Assembly: GCA_040510575.1 (NCBI GenBank)
Contig: JBEVIU010000123.1
Coordinates: forward strand, 1 to 13,890
Reading direction: 5' to 3'
Length of the DNA: 13,890 bases
Origin: DASUMF01 sp040510575
GTDB lineage: Bacteria; Actinomycetota; Acidimicrobiia; IMCC26256; DASPTH01
The position numbers and the translations under genes are program-made. Position 1 is the first letter of the stretch. Each line of letters opens with the position of its first letter. Below the pieces are notes generated by a model. The model did not search any database. It was given only the letters and a program-made list of their open reading frames with translations, and was not told the origin of the DNA. Shown piece after piece: positions 7,783-13,890 of this stretch.

Positions 7783-7825
7783 CTTGGTCTCACGAGCCAC
7801 CGCAGAGGTGGCTCGCGGGGCCAAG
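7783..7825. terminator. Long hairpin between convergent genes (bidirectional terminator)
   Basis: The inner stem CGAGCCACC (7793-7801) / GGTGGCTCG (7807-7815) is perfect around a 5-nt loop. After one A-C mismatch the stem goes on with CTTGGTCTC (7783-7791) against GGGGCCAAG (7817-7825), including two G-T pairs. The total is about 18 pairs. It fills the 62-base gap between the nucleotidyltransferase stop (+) and the dehydrogenase stop (-), the place where a shared terminator is expected. There is no clear T-run on either side. Confidence 0.75.
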
Positions 7826-7840
7826 CGTCGAGCGGCGGCG

Positions 7841-9124
7841 CTACTTGGTGGTCTTGCCGGTCCAGTTGGTGGCGTCGCGCACGACGTCGCGGAACGGGCG
7901 GTCGGTGTCGAAGCTGGGCTCGCGGGGCAGCCCGAGCACGCGCTCGCCGACGCCGTTGCGCTGCACCTCGTTGGTCCCGCCCGCGATCGACATGACGCGA
8001 CCGTTCAGGTAGTTGAGCGACGTGGCCATGCCCGAGAGGTCGCCCTCGTCCCACGTGAGCGCCGCGCCCTGACCGATCTCCATCCCGATGCGGGCCCGCA
8101 CCGGTTGGAACGTGCCGCTGAACAACTTGCCGTACGACGCGATGCCGGCCGCGTTGGCAGAGCCGGCGCGGATGTGGTCTCCGATGCGCGCGCCGAGCTG
8201 CCCGGTGGCGAAGTCGTTGATGTGCGCCTTGGCGATCAGCTGACGCACGTACGGGTCCTTCTCGCGGCCCCCGTCCTTCGCGAGTGCGACGAGGTCGGGA
8301 GCAAGCTGGCGCCGACCCGTCGGCCGGGGGATCAGTTCCTCACCGCGACCAGCACCGCGCTCGAAGACGAGCATCGTGTTGGCGACGGTCCAGCCTTGGT
8401 TGAGCTCGCCGATCATGTCGTCGTCGGTGAGCTCGACGTCGTCGAAGAACTCCTGGCAGAACTCGGCGTCGCCGTTGATCTCGCGGACCGGGAGCACCTC
8501 CACACCGGGCTGGTCGATCTTCACCGCGAACCACGTGAGGCCTCGGTGCTTCGGCACGTCCCAGTTCGTGCGGGCGAGGCACATGCCCCAGTCTGCGTAC
8601 GCGGCGCCACTCGACCAGATCTTGGAACCGTTGAGGATCCAACGGTCACCGTCCTTCTCCGCCTTGGTGGTGACACCGGCCAGGTCGGAACCGGCACCCG
8701 GCTCGGAGAAGAACTGCACCCACAGCTCTTCGCCTGCGAGCACCTTGGGAATGTGGTTCTGCAGGTACTCGGGCGACGCGTGCTGCAGCATCGTCGGCAC
8801 GCAGATCCCGAAGGTGGTGCCACCTGCGACGCCGAGGTCGGGCGTGCGGTAGCCGCGGGCTTCCTCGTTGAACACCCGCTCGTACGACGCGGGAAGACCC
8901 TGACCGCCGTACTCCTTCGGCCAGGTGATGCCTGCGTAGCCGCCGTCATAGAGCTTGCGCTGGATCGCCTTCTCCGGCTTGATCGTCTCGTGGGTGCGGT
9001 GCTCGGTGCCGCGCAGCCGAACCTGCGCGTTCGGGTCGCGCCGCTCGAGGTTCGCTTCGAGCCACGCGCGCGCCTGCGCGCGGTACTCGTCGAGGTCGGG
9101 AAGTTCAGTGGTCGCGTCAGCCAT
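7841..9124 (-). CDS. Acyl-CoA dehydrogenase, catalytic (alpha-like) subunit
   Basis: This FAD enzyme of 427 residues oxidises an acyl-CoA to its 2,3-enoyl-CoA. FAD-binding motif FFSEPGAGSDLAG lies at 138-150 and the family C-terminus GGTNEVQRN...GERVLGLPREP at 382-403. The residue before the final GGT is not the Glu used by medium-chain enzymes; instead E255 in MLVFERG aligns with the helix-G glutamate of isovaleryl/long-chain types, and is the likely catalytic base. The frame is open to 9313, but that extension overlaps the upstream gene; ATG 9124 has GGAGA about 9 bases ahead and gives the normal length. It begins 19 bases after the stop of the other dehydrogenase subunit. The pair resembles mycobacterial heterotetrameric FadE enzymes of sterol side-chain breakdown; the true substrate is unknown. 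Confidence 0.93.
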   Translation of the reverse strand: MADATTELPDLDEYRAQARAWLEANLERRDPNAQVRLRGTEHRTHETIKPEKAIQRKLYDGGYAGITWPKEYGGQGLPASYERVFNEEARGYRTPDLGVAGGTTFGICVPTMLQHASPEYLQNHIPKVLAGEELWVQFFSEPGAGSDLAGVTTKAEKDGDRWILNGSKIWSSGAAYADWGMCLARTNWDVPKHRGLTWFAVKIDQPGVEVLPVREINGDAEFCQEFFDDVELTDDDMIGELNQGWTVANTMLVFERGAGRGEELIPRPTGRRQLAPDLVALAKDGGREKDPYVRQLIAKAHINDFATGQLGARIGDHIRAGSANAAGIASYGKLFSGTFQPVRARIGMEIGQGAALTWDEGDLSGMATSLNYLNGRVMSIAGGTNEVQRNGVGERVLGLPREPSFDTDRPFRDVVRDATNWTGKTTK

Positions 9125-9143
9125 GTCGAGTGTTCTCCGTGTC

Positions 9144-10268
9144 TCAGAGCCCGTGGATGGTGCAGATGCGCTCGCGGTGCCACGAGGGCTGACCGTAGAG
9201 CGAGGCGTCGGCCGTGAGGCGACGCAGAAAGAGGTGGTGATCGTGCTCCCACGTGTAGCCGATGCCGCCGAAGACCTGCCAGCACGTCTGTGTGAGATCG
9301 ATGGCCGCGTCACCGACGAACGACTTGACCATGCTCGCCACTTCCGACGCGTCCTCGGCCTGCGTCGACACCGAGCGCACCGCGCTCGTGGCCATGCCCT
9401 TGCTCGCCTCGAGCATCATGCTCGCGTCGGCGAGTTGGTGCTTCACCGCCTGGAACGAGCCGATCGGACGACCGAACGCCGTGCGCACCTTCGCGTACTC
9501 GAGCGCGACGGTGAAGTTCTCGTCCATCGCGCCGACCGACTCGGCCACGCTGAGCGTCACCGCGACGTCGAGCTGACGCTCGACGAGCGCACCCGCGCCG
9601 CCCACCTCGCCGACGAGCTCGGCTTCGGTGAGTGCGACGTCGTCGAAGTGCACACGCGAGAAGCGGCGGCTCAGGTCGAGACCGTCGAGCTTCTCGATGC
9701 GAACACCCGATGCTGACGCGGGCACGAGGAACTGCGTGAGCCCCTGCTCGGAGCCGGCGGTGACGAGCAGCCAGTCGGCGAGGTGCGCGTCCTGCACGAG
9801 GCCCGCGGTGCCCGACACAGTGAAGCCGCCGCCGTTGGTCGCGCAGCGGAGCGCGGCACCCGCGTCGTAGCTGCCCTTCTCGGAAGCAACCGCCCAGGTG
9901 GCGACGGTCTCGCCTGCGACGATCGCCGGCAGCACCTCGGCCTGCTGTGCGGCGGTGCCTGCCTCGGCCAGCGCGAGCCCGACCACGTTCATCGGCACGA
10001 ACGGTCCCGGCTGCAGGGTTCGACCGCGCTCCTCGGCGACGATGGCGGCGTCGCTCAGGCCGTCGCCCGAGATGCTCCCGCCGCCGTGCTCTTCGGGTAC
10101 GAGGAGGGCGTACCAGCCCAGCTCGGCCGTCTGGGCCAGGTAGTCGGGGTCGATCCCGGTGTCGGTCTCGGCCAGCTCACGCACCTTCGTCAGCGGGCAG
10201 CTGGCGGCGATGAACTTGGCGGTCGTCTCCCGAAGGAGTTGCTGGTCGTCGGAAAGATTGAGGTCCAC
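9144..10268 (-). CDS. Acyl-CoA dehydrogenase, non-catalytic (beta-like) subunit
   Basis: This 374-residue partner keeps the FAD-binding and dimer features RTAFGRPIGSFQAVKHQLAD (262-281) and QVFGGIGYTWEHDHHLFLRR (331-350), the latter very close to FadE28-type subunits. Helix G (RQLDVAVTLSVAESVG) has no glutamate at the place of the catalytic base in the neighbouring subunit, and no YEGT motif is present. It therefore probably lends FAD-site residues to an alpha2beta2 enzyme, with chemistry done by the other subunit. The start is GTG 10268 (protein begins MDLNLSDDQQLLR, the usual family N-terminus); the longer open frame runs through the upstream gene. No clear Shine-Dalgarno is seen. It is translated before the catalytic subunit from one probable transcript. 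Confidence 0.93.
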   Translation of the reverse strand: MDLNLSDDQQLLRETTAKFIAASCPLTKVRELAETDTGIDPDYLAQTAELGWYALLVPEEHGGGSISGDGLSDAAIVAEERGRTLQPGPFVPMNVVGLALAEAGTAAQQAEVLPAIVAGETVATWAVASEKGSYDAGAALRCATNGGGFTVSGTAGLVQDAHLADWLLVTAGSEQGLTQFLVPASASGVRIEKLDGLDLSRRFSRVHFDDVALTEAELVGEVGGAGALVERQLDVAVTLSVAESVGAMDENFTVALEYAKVRTAFGRPIGSFQAVKHQLADASMMLEASKGMATSAVRSVSTQAEDASEVASMVKSFVGDAAIDLTQTCWQVFGGIGYTWEHDHHLFLRRLTADASLYGQPSWHRERICTIHGL

Positions 10269-10288
10269 AGGGCTATCGCAGTCGATCC

Positions 10289-10334
10289 GCGGCCCCAAAG
10301 TCCAATGCAGCGCGCGGAATTCCCCCGGGGCCGC
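10289..10334. repeat. Spaced 8-bp inverted repeat between small membrane gene and dehydrogenase gene
   Basis: GCGGCCCC (10289-10296) and GGGGCCGC (10327-10334) are perfect complements with a 30-nt spacer. They almost fill the 68-base gap between the membrane protein stop and the dehydrogenase GTG. This may fold in the mRNA and reduce read-through or protect the downstream message. In DNA this GC-rich such arms can also occur by chance. Confidence 0.3.
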
Positions 10335-10336
10335 CC

Positions 10337-10627
10337 TCAGGCGGTGGCAGCCCGCTGGCGGCGAGCTTGCGCGGCACCGACGTGGGTCATGACGTCGACC
10401 AGGAAGGCGAAGATCACGATGAACCAACCGAAGCCGGTCACACCCTGGATCGGGGCGTAACAGACGATCCACGCGAGCGTCGTCCACGGGAGGAAGATCC
10501 ACCCGAGGAGTGCCCACCAGAACGAGTCGAACGCCGCGCTGGTGCGCGAGCTGTCGAAAATCCAGATGAGCACGGTCGCGGCACGGGGCGACAGCATCGC
10601 GACGATGGCAACCAAGCATCCACACAT
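10337..10627 (-). CDS. Small actinobacterial membrane protein of unknown function (three helices)
   Basis: The 96-residue product has three likely membrane helices, near 4-24, 37-58 and 65-84, and a basic tail (ARRQR) that should face the cytoplasm. The pattern LLGWIFLPWTTLAWIV followed by a Gly-rich turn and a helix with LVD resembles a family of short proteins often seen in actinobacteria with no known role. ATG 10627 is the ORF start; M11 (MLSPRAA) is a good alternative because relatives often begin near the SPR motif, and no strong Shine-Dalgarno decides. An antisense ORF covers the same DNA but lacks family features. It sits 68 bases upstream of the dehydrogenase pair, possibly on the same transcript. 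Confidence 0.75.
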   Translation of the reverse strand: MCGCLVAIVAMLSPRAATVLIWIFDSSRTSAAFDSFWWALLGWIFLPWTTLAWIVCYAPIQGVTGFGWFIVIFAFLVDVMTHVGAAQARRQRAATA

Positions 10628-10651
10628 GGGCCCGAACGCTAACCCGTTTCC

Positions 10652-10702
10652 TGCTTTGGCGTCAGAAACGCGCCGTATCGGCGCGATATCGACGCCAAAG
10701 CA
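10652..10702 (-). terminator. Nested inverted repeat after the amidase gene (terminator or leader structure)
   Basis: Outer arms TGCTTTGGCGTC (10652-10663) and GACGCCAAAGCA (10691-10702) pair perfectly over 12 bp. Inside them, separated by 5 bases on each side, CGCGCCG (10669-10675) and CGGCGCG (10679-10685) form a 7-bp stem with loop TAT. The element starts 9 bases after the amidase stop and ends 25 bases before the membrane protein ATG. No T-run follows, so it could be a factor-independent terminator of unusual type, an operator, or an RNA structure controlling the next gene. Confidence 0.6.
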
Positions 10703-10710
10703 TGAAGAGG

Positions 10711-11472
10711 TCAGCGGCGGTCGGTGAGGAACGGGAACCGGGCCCGCACATCGGCAACGTGCGTCGGGTCGACGTCGGCCACGAGCACGGCCTCCCCGAC
10801 GTCGGCGCCGTCGACGAGCTCCTCGCCGAACGGTCCGATGATCGCGCTGTCGCCCACGTACTCGATGCCCCCGCCCTCACCGACGCGGTTCACACCGACG
10901 ACGTAGGCCTGGTTCTCGATCGCACGCGCGCGGAGCAACGTTCGCCAGTGGTCGCGTCGCTTCGCGGGCCAGTTCGCAGGAACCAGGTAACAATCGGTGT
11001 CGGGCGCGAGGGCCCAGAACTCGTCGGCGAAGCGCAGGTCGTAACACACGAACAGCGAGCAGCGGACGCCGTCGACCGCGACGGTGACGAACGCGTCGCC
11101 GGCGCGGTAGTGCTCGTGCTCACCGGAGTACGAGAAGGGGTGGATCTTGCGGTAACGGTGCACGGCGCCGTCGGGCGCGGCGAGCACGAGCGTGTTCGCG
11201 GGCTGCTCGCCGCTCGCGCCCTGTTCGGGGATGCTCCCGCACACCCACATGTCGTGACGTGCCGCCTGCTCGACGAGGAATGTGGCGCTCGGGCCCTCGA
11301 CCGGCTCCGCGATGCGGTCGGTGTCCATGGAGAACCCGGTGGCGTACATTTCGGTGAGCACCGCGAGGCGGGCACCCTCTGCCGCGGCGTGTGCGAGCAG
11401 CGGTGCGACGAGCTCGAACGTCGCGCCCGGGTCTTCCCACACGACATCGTGTTGGATCGCCGCGACTCTCAT
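10711..11472 (-). CDS. Carbon-nitrogen hydrolase (nitrilase superfamily), omega-amidase-like
   Basis: The 253-residue enzyme has the full nitrilase triad: E41 (LTEMYATGF), K109 (YRKIHPFSYSGE) and C143 (FVCYDLRF). The length and the KIHPFS and CYDLRF contexts fit the YafV/Nit2/MtnU group, whose members hydrolyse alpha-ketoglutaramate or alpha-ketosuccinamate to the keto acid and ammonia. ATG 11472 has GGGAG 7 bases ahead, a good ribosome site. It follows the aminotransferase by 54 bases, a gap filled with a short tandem repeat. The neighbour suggests a glutamine transaminase/omega-amidase pair that salvages keto acids such as the methionine precursor KMTB; this is inferred from pairing and family, and another amide substrate cannot be excluded. 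It is probably cytoplasmic. Confidence 0.9.
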   Translation of the reverse strand: MRVAAIQHDVVWEDPGATFELVAPLLAHAAAEGARLAVLTEMYATGFSMDTDRIAEPVEGPSATFLVEQAARHDMWVCGSIPEQGASGEQPANTLVLAAPDGAVHRYRKIHPFSYSGEHEHYRAGDAFVTVAVDGVRCSLFVCYDLRFADEFWALAPDTDCYLVPANWPAKRRDHWRTLLRARAIENQAYVVGVNRVGEGGGIEYVGDSAIIGPFGEELVDGADVGEAVLVADVDPTHVADVRARFPFLTDRR

Positions 11473-11481
11473 CGGGGTGCT

Positions 11482-11535
11482 CCCATCACACCGGCCCCAT
11501 TCACTGGCCCCATCACACTGGCCCCATCACACGAC
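11482..11535. repeat. Four tandem copies of a 13-14 bp unit spanning a stop codon
   Basis: On the + strand the units are CCCATCACACCGGC, CCCATTCACTGGC, CCCATCACACTGGC and CCCATCACACGA, head to tail from 11482. The aminotransferase stop codon (TGA on the - strand, 11527-11529) lies in the last copy. On the coding strand each full unit reads TGATGGGGCCAGTG or close to it, so the repeat supplies several TGATG stop/start-like sites between the two genes. Confidence 0.8.
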
Positions 11536-12693
11536 CAACGTCTCGAGCCGCGACGCCGCGTCTTCGATCACGTCGATTCGCTTGCAGCATGCGAACCGAA
11601 CCAGCCGCCCGCCGGCGACCTTGTCGTCGTAGAACACGACGTTGGGCACGGCAACCACCCCGCAGCGAGCAGGAAGCGAGCGGCAGAACGCGAGACCGTC
11701 GTGCTCGCCGAGGGGCGAGATGTCGGCGGTCACGAAGTAGGTCCCCGCGCACGGGAGCACGCCGAAGCCGGCCGCCGCGAGCGCGTCGGACAACCGGTCG
11801 CGCTTCGCGCGCAGGTCGAGGCCGAAGGAACGGATCCGATCGTCGGGCAGACCGAGGCCCACTGCGACGCCGCGCTGGTACGGCGCCGAGTTCACGTAGG
11901 TGAGGAACTGCTTCGCGGTGCGCACCGCGGCAACGAGCTCGGGCGCCGCGCACACCCAGCCGACCTTCCACCCGGTGCACGAGAAGGTCTTCCCGCCCGA
12001 CGAGATGGTGACGGTGCGGTCGCGCATTCCCGGCAACGACGCGAGCGGCAGGTGCTCACCGTCGAACACGAGGTGCTCGTAGACCTCGTCGGTGACCGCG
12101 AGGAGGTCGTGCTCGATGCACAAGCGTGCGACCACGTCGAGCTCGGCGCGCGAGAACACCTTGCCCGTCGGGTTGTGGGGCGAATTCAGGAGGAGCAAGC
12201 GGGTGCGCGGCGTGATCGCGGCGGCGAGCTCCTCGGGATCGAACGCGTAATCGGGCGTGCGGAGCTGCACGACGCGCCGCTCGGCACCGGCCATGGCGAT
12301 GCACGCGGCGTACGAGTCGTAGTAGGGCTCGAAGGTGACCACTTCGTCGCCGGGCTCGCACAGCGCGAGCAGCGACGCCGCGATCGCCTCGGTGGCGCCG
12401 GTCGTGACGAGCACCTCGGCGTCGGCGTCGTACTCGAGGTCGTACCAGTGGCGTTGGTGCGCGGCGATCGCGGCACGCAGCTCGGGAACACCGATGCCGG
12501 GCGGGTACTGGTTGTCGCCGGCGCGGATGGCCGCGACCGCGGCGTCGAGCACCTCCGGAGGCCCGTCGGTGTCGGGGAAGCCCTGCCCGAGGTTGATCGC
12601 TCCGGTCTGCACCGCGAGCGCCGACATCTCCGCGAAGATCGTGGTGCCGAATCCCTGCAGGCGGCTCGTGAGATAGGGCAGTCGGTCGGTCAT
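11527..12693 (-). CDS. PLP aminotransferase, fold type I (Rv0858c/DapC- or glutamine transaminase K-like)
   Basis: The 388-residue enzyme has the full class I aminotransferase set: substrate loop NLGQGFPDTDGPP (34-46), N174 in NSPHNPTGK, D202 and Y205 in TDEVYEHLVF, the Schiff-base lysine K235 in SSGGKTFSCTGWKVGW, and R366 (LVRFACCK) for the substrate carboxylate. The sequence recalls mycobacterial Rv0858c, annotated as succinyldiaminopimelate aminotransferase (DapC), and also the kynurenine/glutamine/methionine transaminases (YbdL type). Start ATG 12693 follows the YjbQ stop by 10 bases with no strong Shine-Dalgarno, so coupling is likely. The adjacent omega-amidase-like gene favours a glutamine-dependent keto-acid transaminase, while family resemblance keeps a lysine-biosynthesis role open. 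Sequence alone does not decide. Confidence 0.93.
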   Translation of the reverse strand: MTDRLPYLTSRLQGFGTTIFAEMSALAVQTGAINLGQGFPDTDGPPEVLDAAVAAIRAGDNQYPPGIGVPELRAAIAAHQRHWYDLEYDADAEVLVTTGATEAIAASLLALCEPGDEVVTFEPYYDSYAACIAMAGAERRVVQLRTPDYAFDPEELAAAITPRTRLLLLNSPHNPTGKVFSRAELDVVARLCIEHDLLAVTDEVYEHLVFDGEHLPLASLPGMRDRTVTISSGGKTFSCTGWKVGWVCAAPELVAAVRTAKQFLTYVNSAPYQRGVAVGLGLPDDRIRSFGLDLRAKRDRLSDALAAAGFGVLPCAGTYFVTADISPLGEHDGLAFCRSLPARCGVVAVPNVVFYDDKVAGGRLVRFACCKRIDVIEDAASRLETLVV

Positions 12694-12703
12694 GTCGAAG
12701 TGA

Positions 12704-13105
12704 TCAGCCCGCGACGAAGCTCAGCCGCACCTGGCGCCGAGGGTTGTCGCGGTTGAGGTCGACGAGCACGATGCTCTGCCAGATGCCGAGCAGCGGCTCA
12801 CCCGCGGCGACCGGCACCGTGACCGACGGCGCGACGATCGCGGGGAGCACGTGGTCCGCGCCGTGGCCAGGCGACCCGTGGGCGTGCCGGTAGCGATCGT
12901 CCCGCGGCAACAGTCGCTCGAGCGTCTCGACGAGATCGTCGTCGGAGCGGGCGCCGGTCTCGATGATGGCGACGCCCGCGGTGGCGTGCGGCGCGAACAC
13001 GTTGCAGAGGCCGTCGCCCAGTGAGGCGCAGAACGCGCGCACGTCAGGCGTGAGGTCGACGATCGGGTCGCGCGCGGTGTCGACGTCGAGCACGGTCGTG
13101 TCCAT
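12704..13105 (-). CDS. yjbQ: YjbQ/UPF0047 family protein
   Basis: The 133-residue protein is full length for the YjbQ family, small trimeric proteins with a conserved His-rich pocket. Visible motifs are FAPHATAGVAIIE (37-49), HGSPGHGADHVLPAI (75-89) and GIWQSIVLVDLN (106-117) before the final RQVRLSF strand. Family members can complement thiamine-phosphate synthase mutants in E. coli, which gave the name secondary thiamine-phosphate synthase, but the natural role is not settled. ATG 13105 lies 21 bases after the CcdA stop and the aminotransferase starts 10 bases after its own stop, so it is in the middle of a four-gene operon. Neighbours give no thiamine link. Confidence 0.9.
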   Translation of the reverse strand: MDTTVLDVDTARDPIVDLTPDVRAFCASLGDGLCNVFAPHATAGVAIIETGARSDDDLVETLERLLPRDDRYRHAHGSPGHGADHVLPAIVAPSVTVPVAAGEPLLGIWQSIVLVDLNRDNPRRQVRLSFVAG

Positions 13106-13126
13106 CGTCCAGATCGTACGGCCCGG

Positions 13127-13890
13127 TCAGCCGACCTCGATGAGCCAGCCCAGCCCGAGGGTGCGCATGGCGTCGCTCATTCGTCCGGTCACCTGCGGCA
13201 GCTGATCGGTGAGCAGGATGAATCCGAACACGGCGAGGATGCCGGCCGACACGAACGTGATCGCGCGCGAGTGGCGCTTGAACCAGTCCATCGCACGGGT
13301 GAGCTTGCCCATCGCCAGCCCGACGACGAGGAACGACAACCCGAGCCCCGCCGAGTAGGCCACGAGCAACGCGGTCGAACGCGCGAGATCTTGACCCTCC
13401 GAGGCGAAGAGCAGCACGGCGCCGAGCACCGGACCGATGCACGGTGTCCATCCGAGCCCGAACGCGGCGCCGGCCACAGGCGCGGCGACCGGACCGAAGC
13501 GATCCAGGTGCGGCTGGAAGCGGAACTCCTGGTAGAGGCGCGGCGTGGTGAGCAGTTGCGAGCCCGCGAGGTAGGCGGCCATCAGCAGCACCAGCCCACC
13601 GGAGATCTTGGTGAGCGTCTCCTGGTTGCGGAACAGGGCGCTCCCCGCGGCGGTGGTGAGGAGGCCGAGCAACACGAACACGACCGTGAACCCGAGCACG
13701 AACAGCCCGGTGTTGATCGCGATCCGCTTCAGGTAGTGCGGCTGGTTCCCCTCCTGCAGCTCACCGACGCTGAGCCCGGTGATGAGGCTGAGGTAGCCCG
13801 GGACGATCGGGAGCACGCACGGCGACAGGAACGAGATCACCCCACCGCCGAACGCGGTCAGGAGATAGAGGTTGCTGGATGCGCTGACCG
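13127..13890 (-). CDS. ccdA: CcdA-type cytochrome c biogenesis / thiol-disulfide transporter, 5' end cut by window edge
   Basis: This integral membrane protein passes electrons across the membrane to reduce extracytoplasmic thiols, usually for cytochrome c maturation. The frame is open through the right edge; the upstream residues (NLYLLTAFGGG) match the usual CcdA N-terminus, so GTG 13840 is not the true start. The two redox cysteines are present in their family contexts: SPCVLPIVPGY (codon 13817-13819) and GWTPCIGPVLG (codon 13439-13441). About six hydrophobic helices can be seen, as expected. The C-terminus reaches a natural TGA. Upstream genes outside the window may include a thioredoxin-like or ResB/ResC partner. 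It is the first visible gene of the operon with yjbQ, the aminotransferase and the amidase. Confidence 0.93.
   Translation of the reverse strand, partial: VSASSNLYLLTAFGGGVISFLSPCVLPIVPGYLSLITGLSVGELQEGNQPHYLKRIAINTGLFVLGFTVVFVLLGLLTTAAGSALFRNQETLTKISGGLVLLMAAYLAGSQLLTTPRLYQEFRFQPHLDRFGPVAAPVAGAAFGLGWTPCIGPVLGAVLLFASEGQDLARSTALLVAYSAGLGLSFLVVGLAMGKLTRAMDWFKRHSRAITFVSAGILAVFGFILLTDQLPQVTGRMSDAMRTLGLGWLIEVG

Noticed and set aside
6719..9217. Long + strand ORF of 832 codons
   Set aside because: It runs in another frame through the nucleotidyltransferase and antisense to the dehydrogenase. Both of those have clear family motifs; the ORF is Arg/Ala-rich with no domain, a typical GC-rich shadow.
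9125..9313. N-terminal extension of the catalytic dehydrogenase frame
   Set aside because: It overlaps the end of the upstream dehydrogenase and reads as Ser/Arg-rich noise; ATG 9124 has a ribosome site.
10269..10625. N-terminal extension of the beta-like dehydrogenase frame
   Set aside because: It overlaps the small membrane protein gene in another frame, while the usual family N-terminus begins at GTG 10268.
10702..12756. Long + strand ORF of 684 codons
   Set aside because: It is antisense to the amidase and aminotransferase, both with intact catalytic residues, and its composition (Val/Arg/Glu/Asp/His) shows no recognisable fold.

Overview
The window is GC-rich DNA (third codon positions almost all G or C) from what is most likely a high-GC actinobacterium. 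Fused cyclase/ATPase regulators, a two-subunit acyl-CoA dehydrogenase pair, a Rv0858c-like aminotransferase and an actinobacterial-type small membrane protein all fit an Acidimicrobiia- or Mycobacteriales-like genome. The class is inferred from gene content, not from a marker gene. No transposase, integrase, phage gene, rRNA or CRISPR array is visible.

Left part (1-4350). The window opens inside an amidohydrolase gene on the + strand. This converges on a large - strand regulator (1074-3869) that joins a class III nucleotide cyclase domain, an NB-ARC/STAND-like ATPase and a repeat-rich C-terminus. An initiator tRNA-fMet gene (4117-4193, - strand) follows, with a perfect hairpin just past its 3' end. 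A 26-bp near-palindrome lies between the tRNA and the next gene.

Middle part (4348-7825, + strand). A class I adenylate-forming acyl-CoA synthetase is followed by a possible 19-codon ORF, a 2OG-Fe(II) dioxygenase and a PF14907-type nucleotidyltransferase. All are within a few bases of each other, so they probably form one transcription unit. A 43-nt hairpin between convergent genes closes it. This is the least understood part and the best candidate for a new system: a tiny peptide (or pure coupling ORF) beside two enzymes of types that can modify small molecules or peptides.

Right part (7841-13890, - strand). Read in transcription order, a first operon holds CcdA (cut by the window edge), YjbQ, a PLP aminotransferase and a nitrilase-superfamily amidase. 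It probably ends at a nested inverted repeat (10652-10702). The aminotransferase and amidase fit a glutamine transaminase/omega-amidase couple. Next come a small three-helix membrane protein and two acyl-CoA dehydrogenase subunits that look like an alpha2beta2 enzyme with the catalytic glutamate on only one subunit. With the acyl-CoA synthetase, these point to activation and beta-oxidation of a carboxylic acid, possibly a steroid side chain or other bulky acid.
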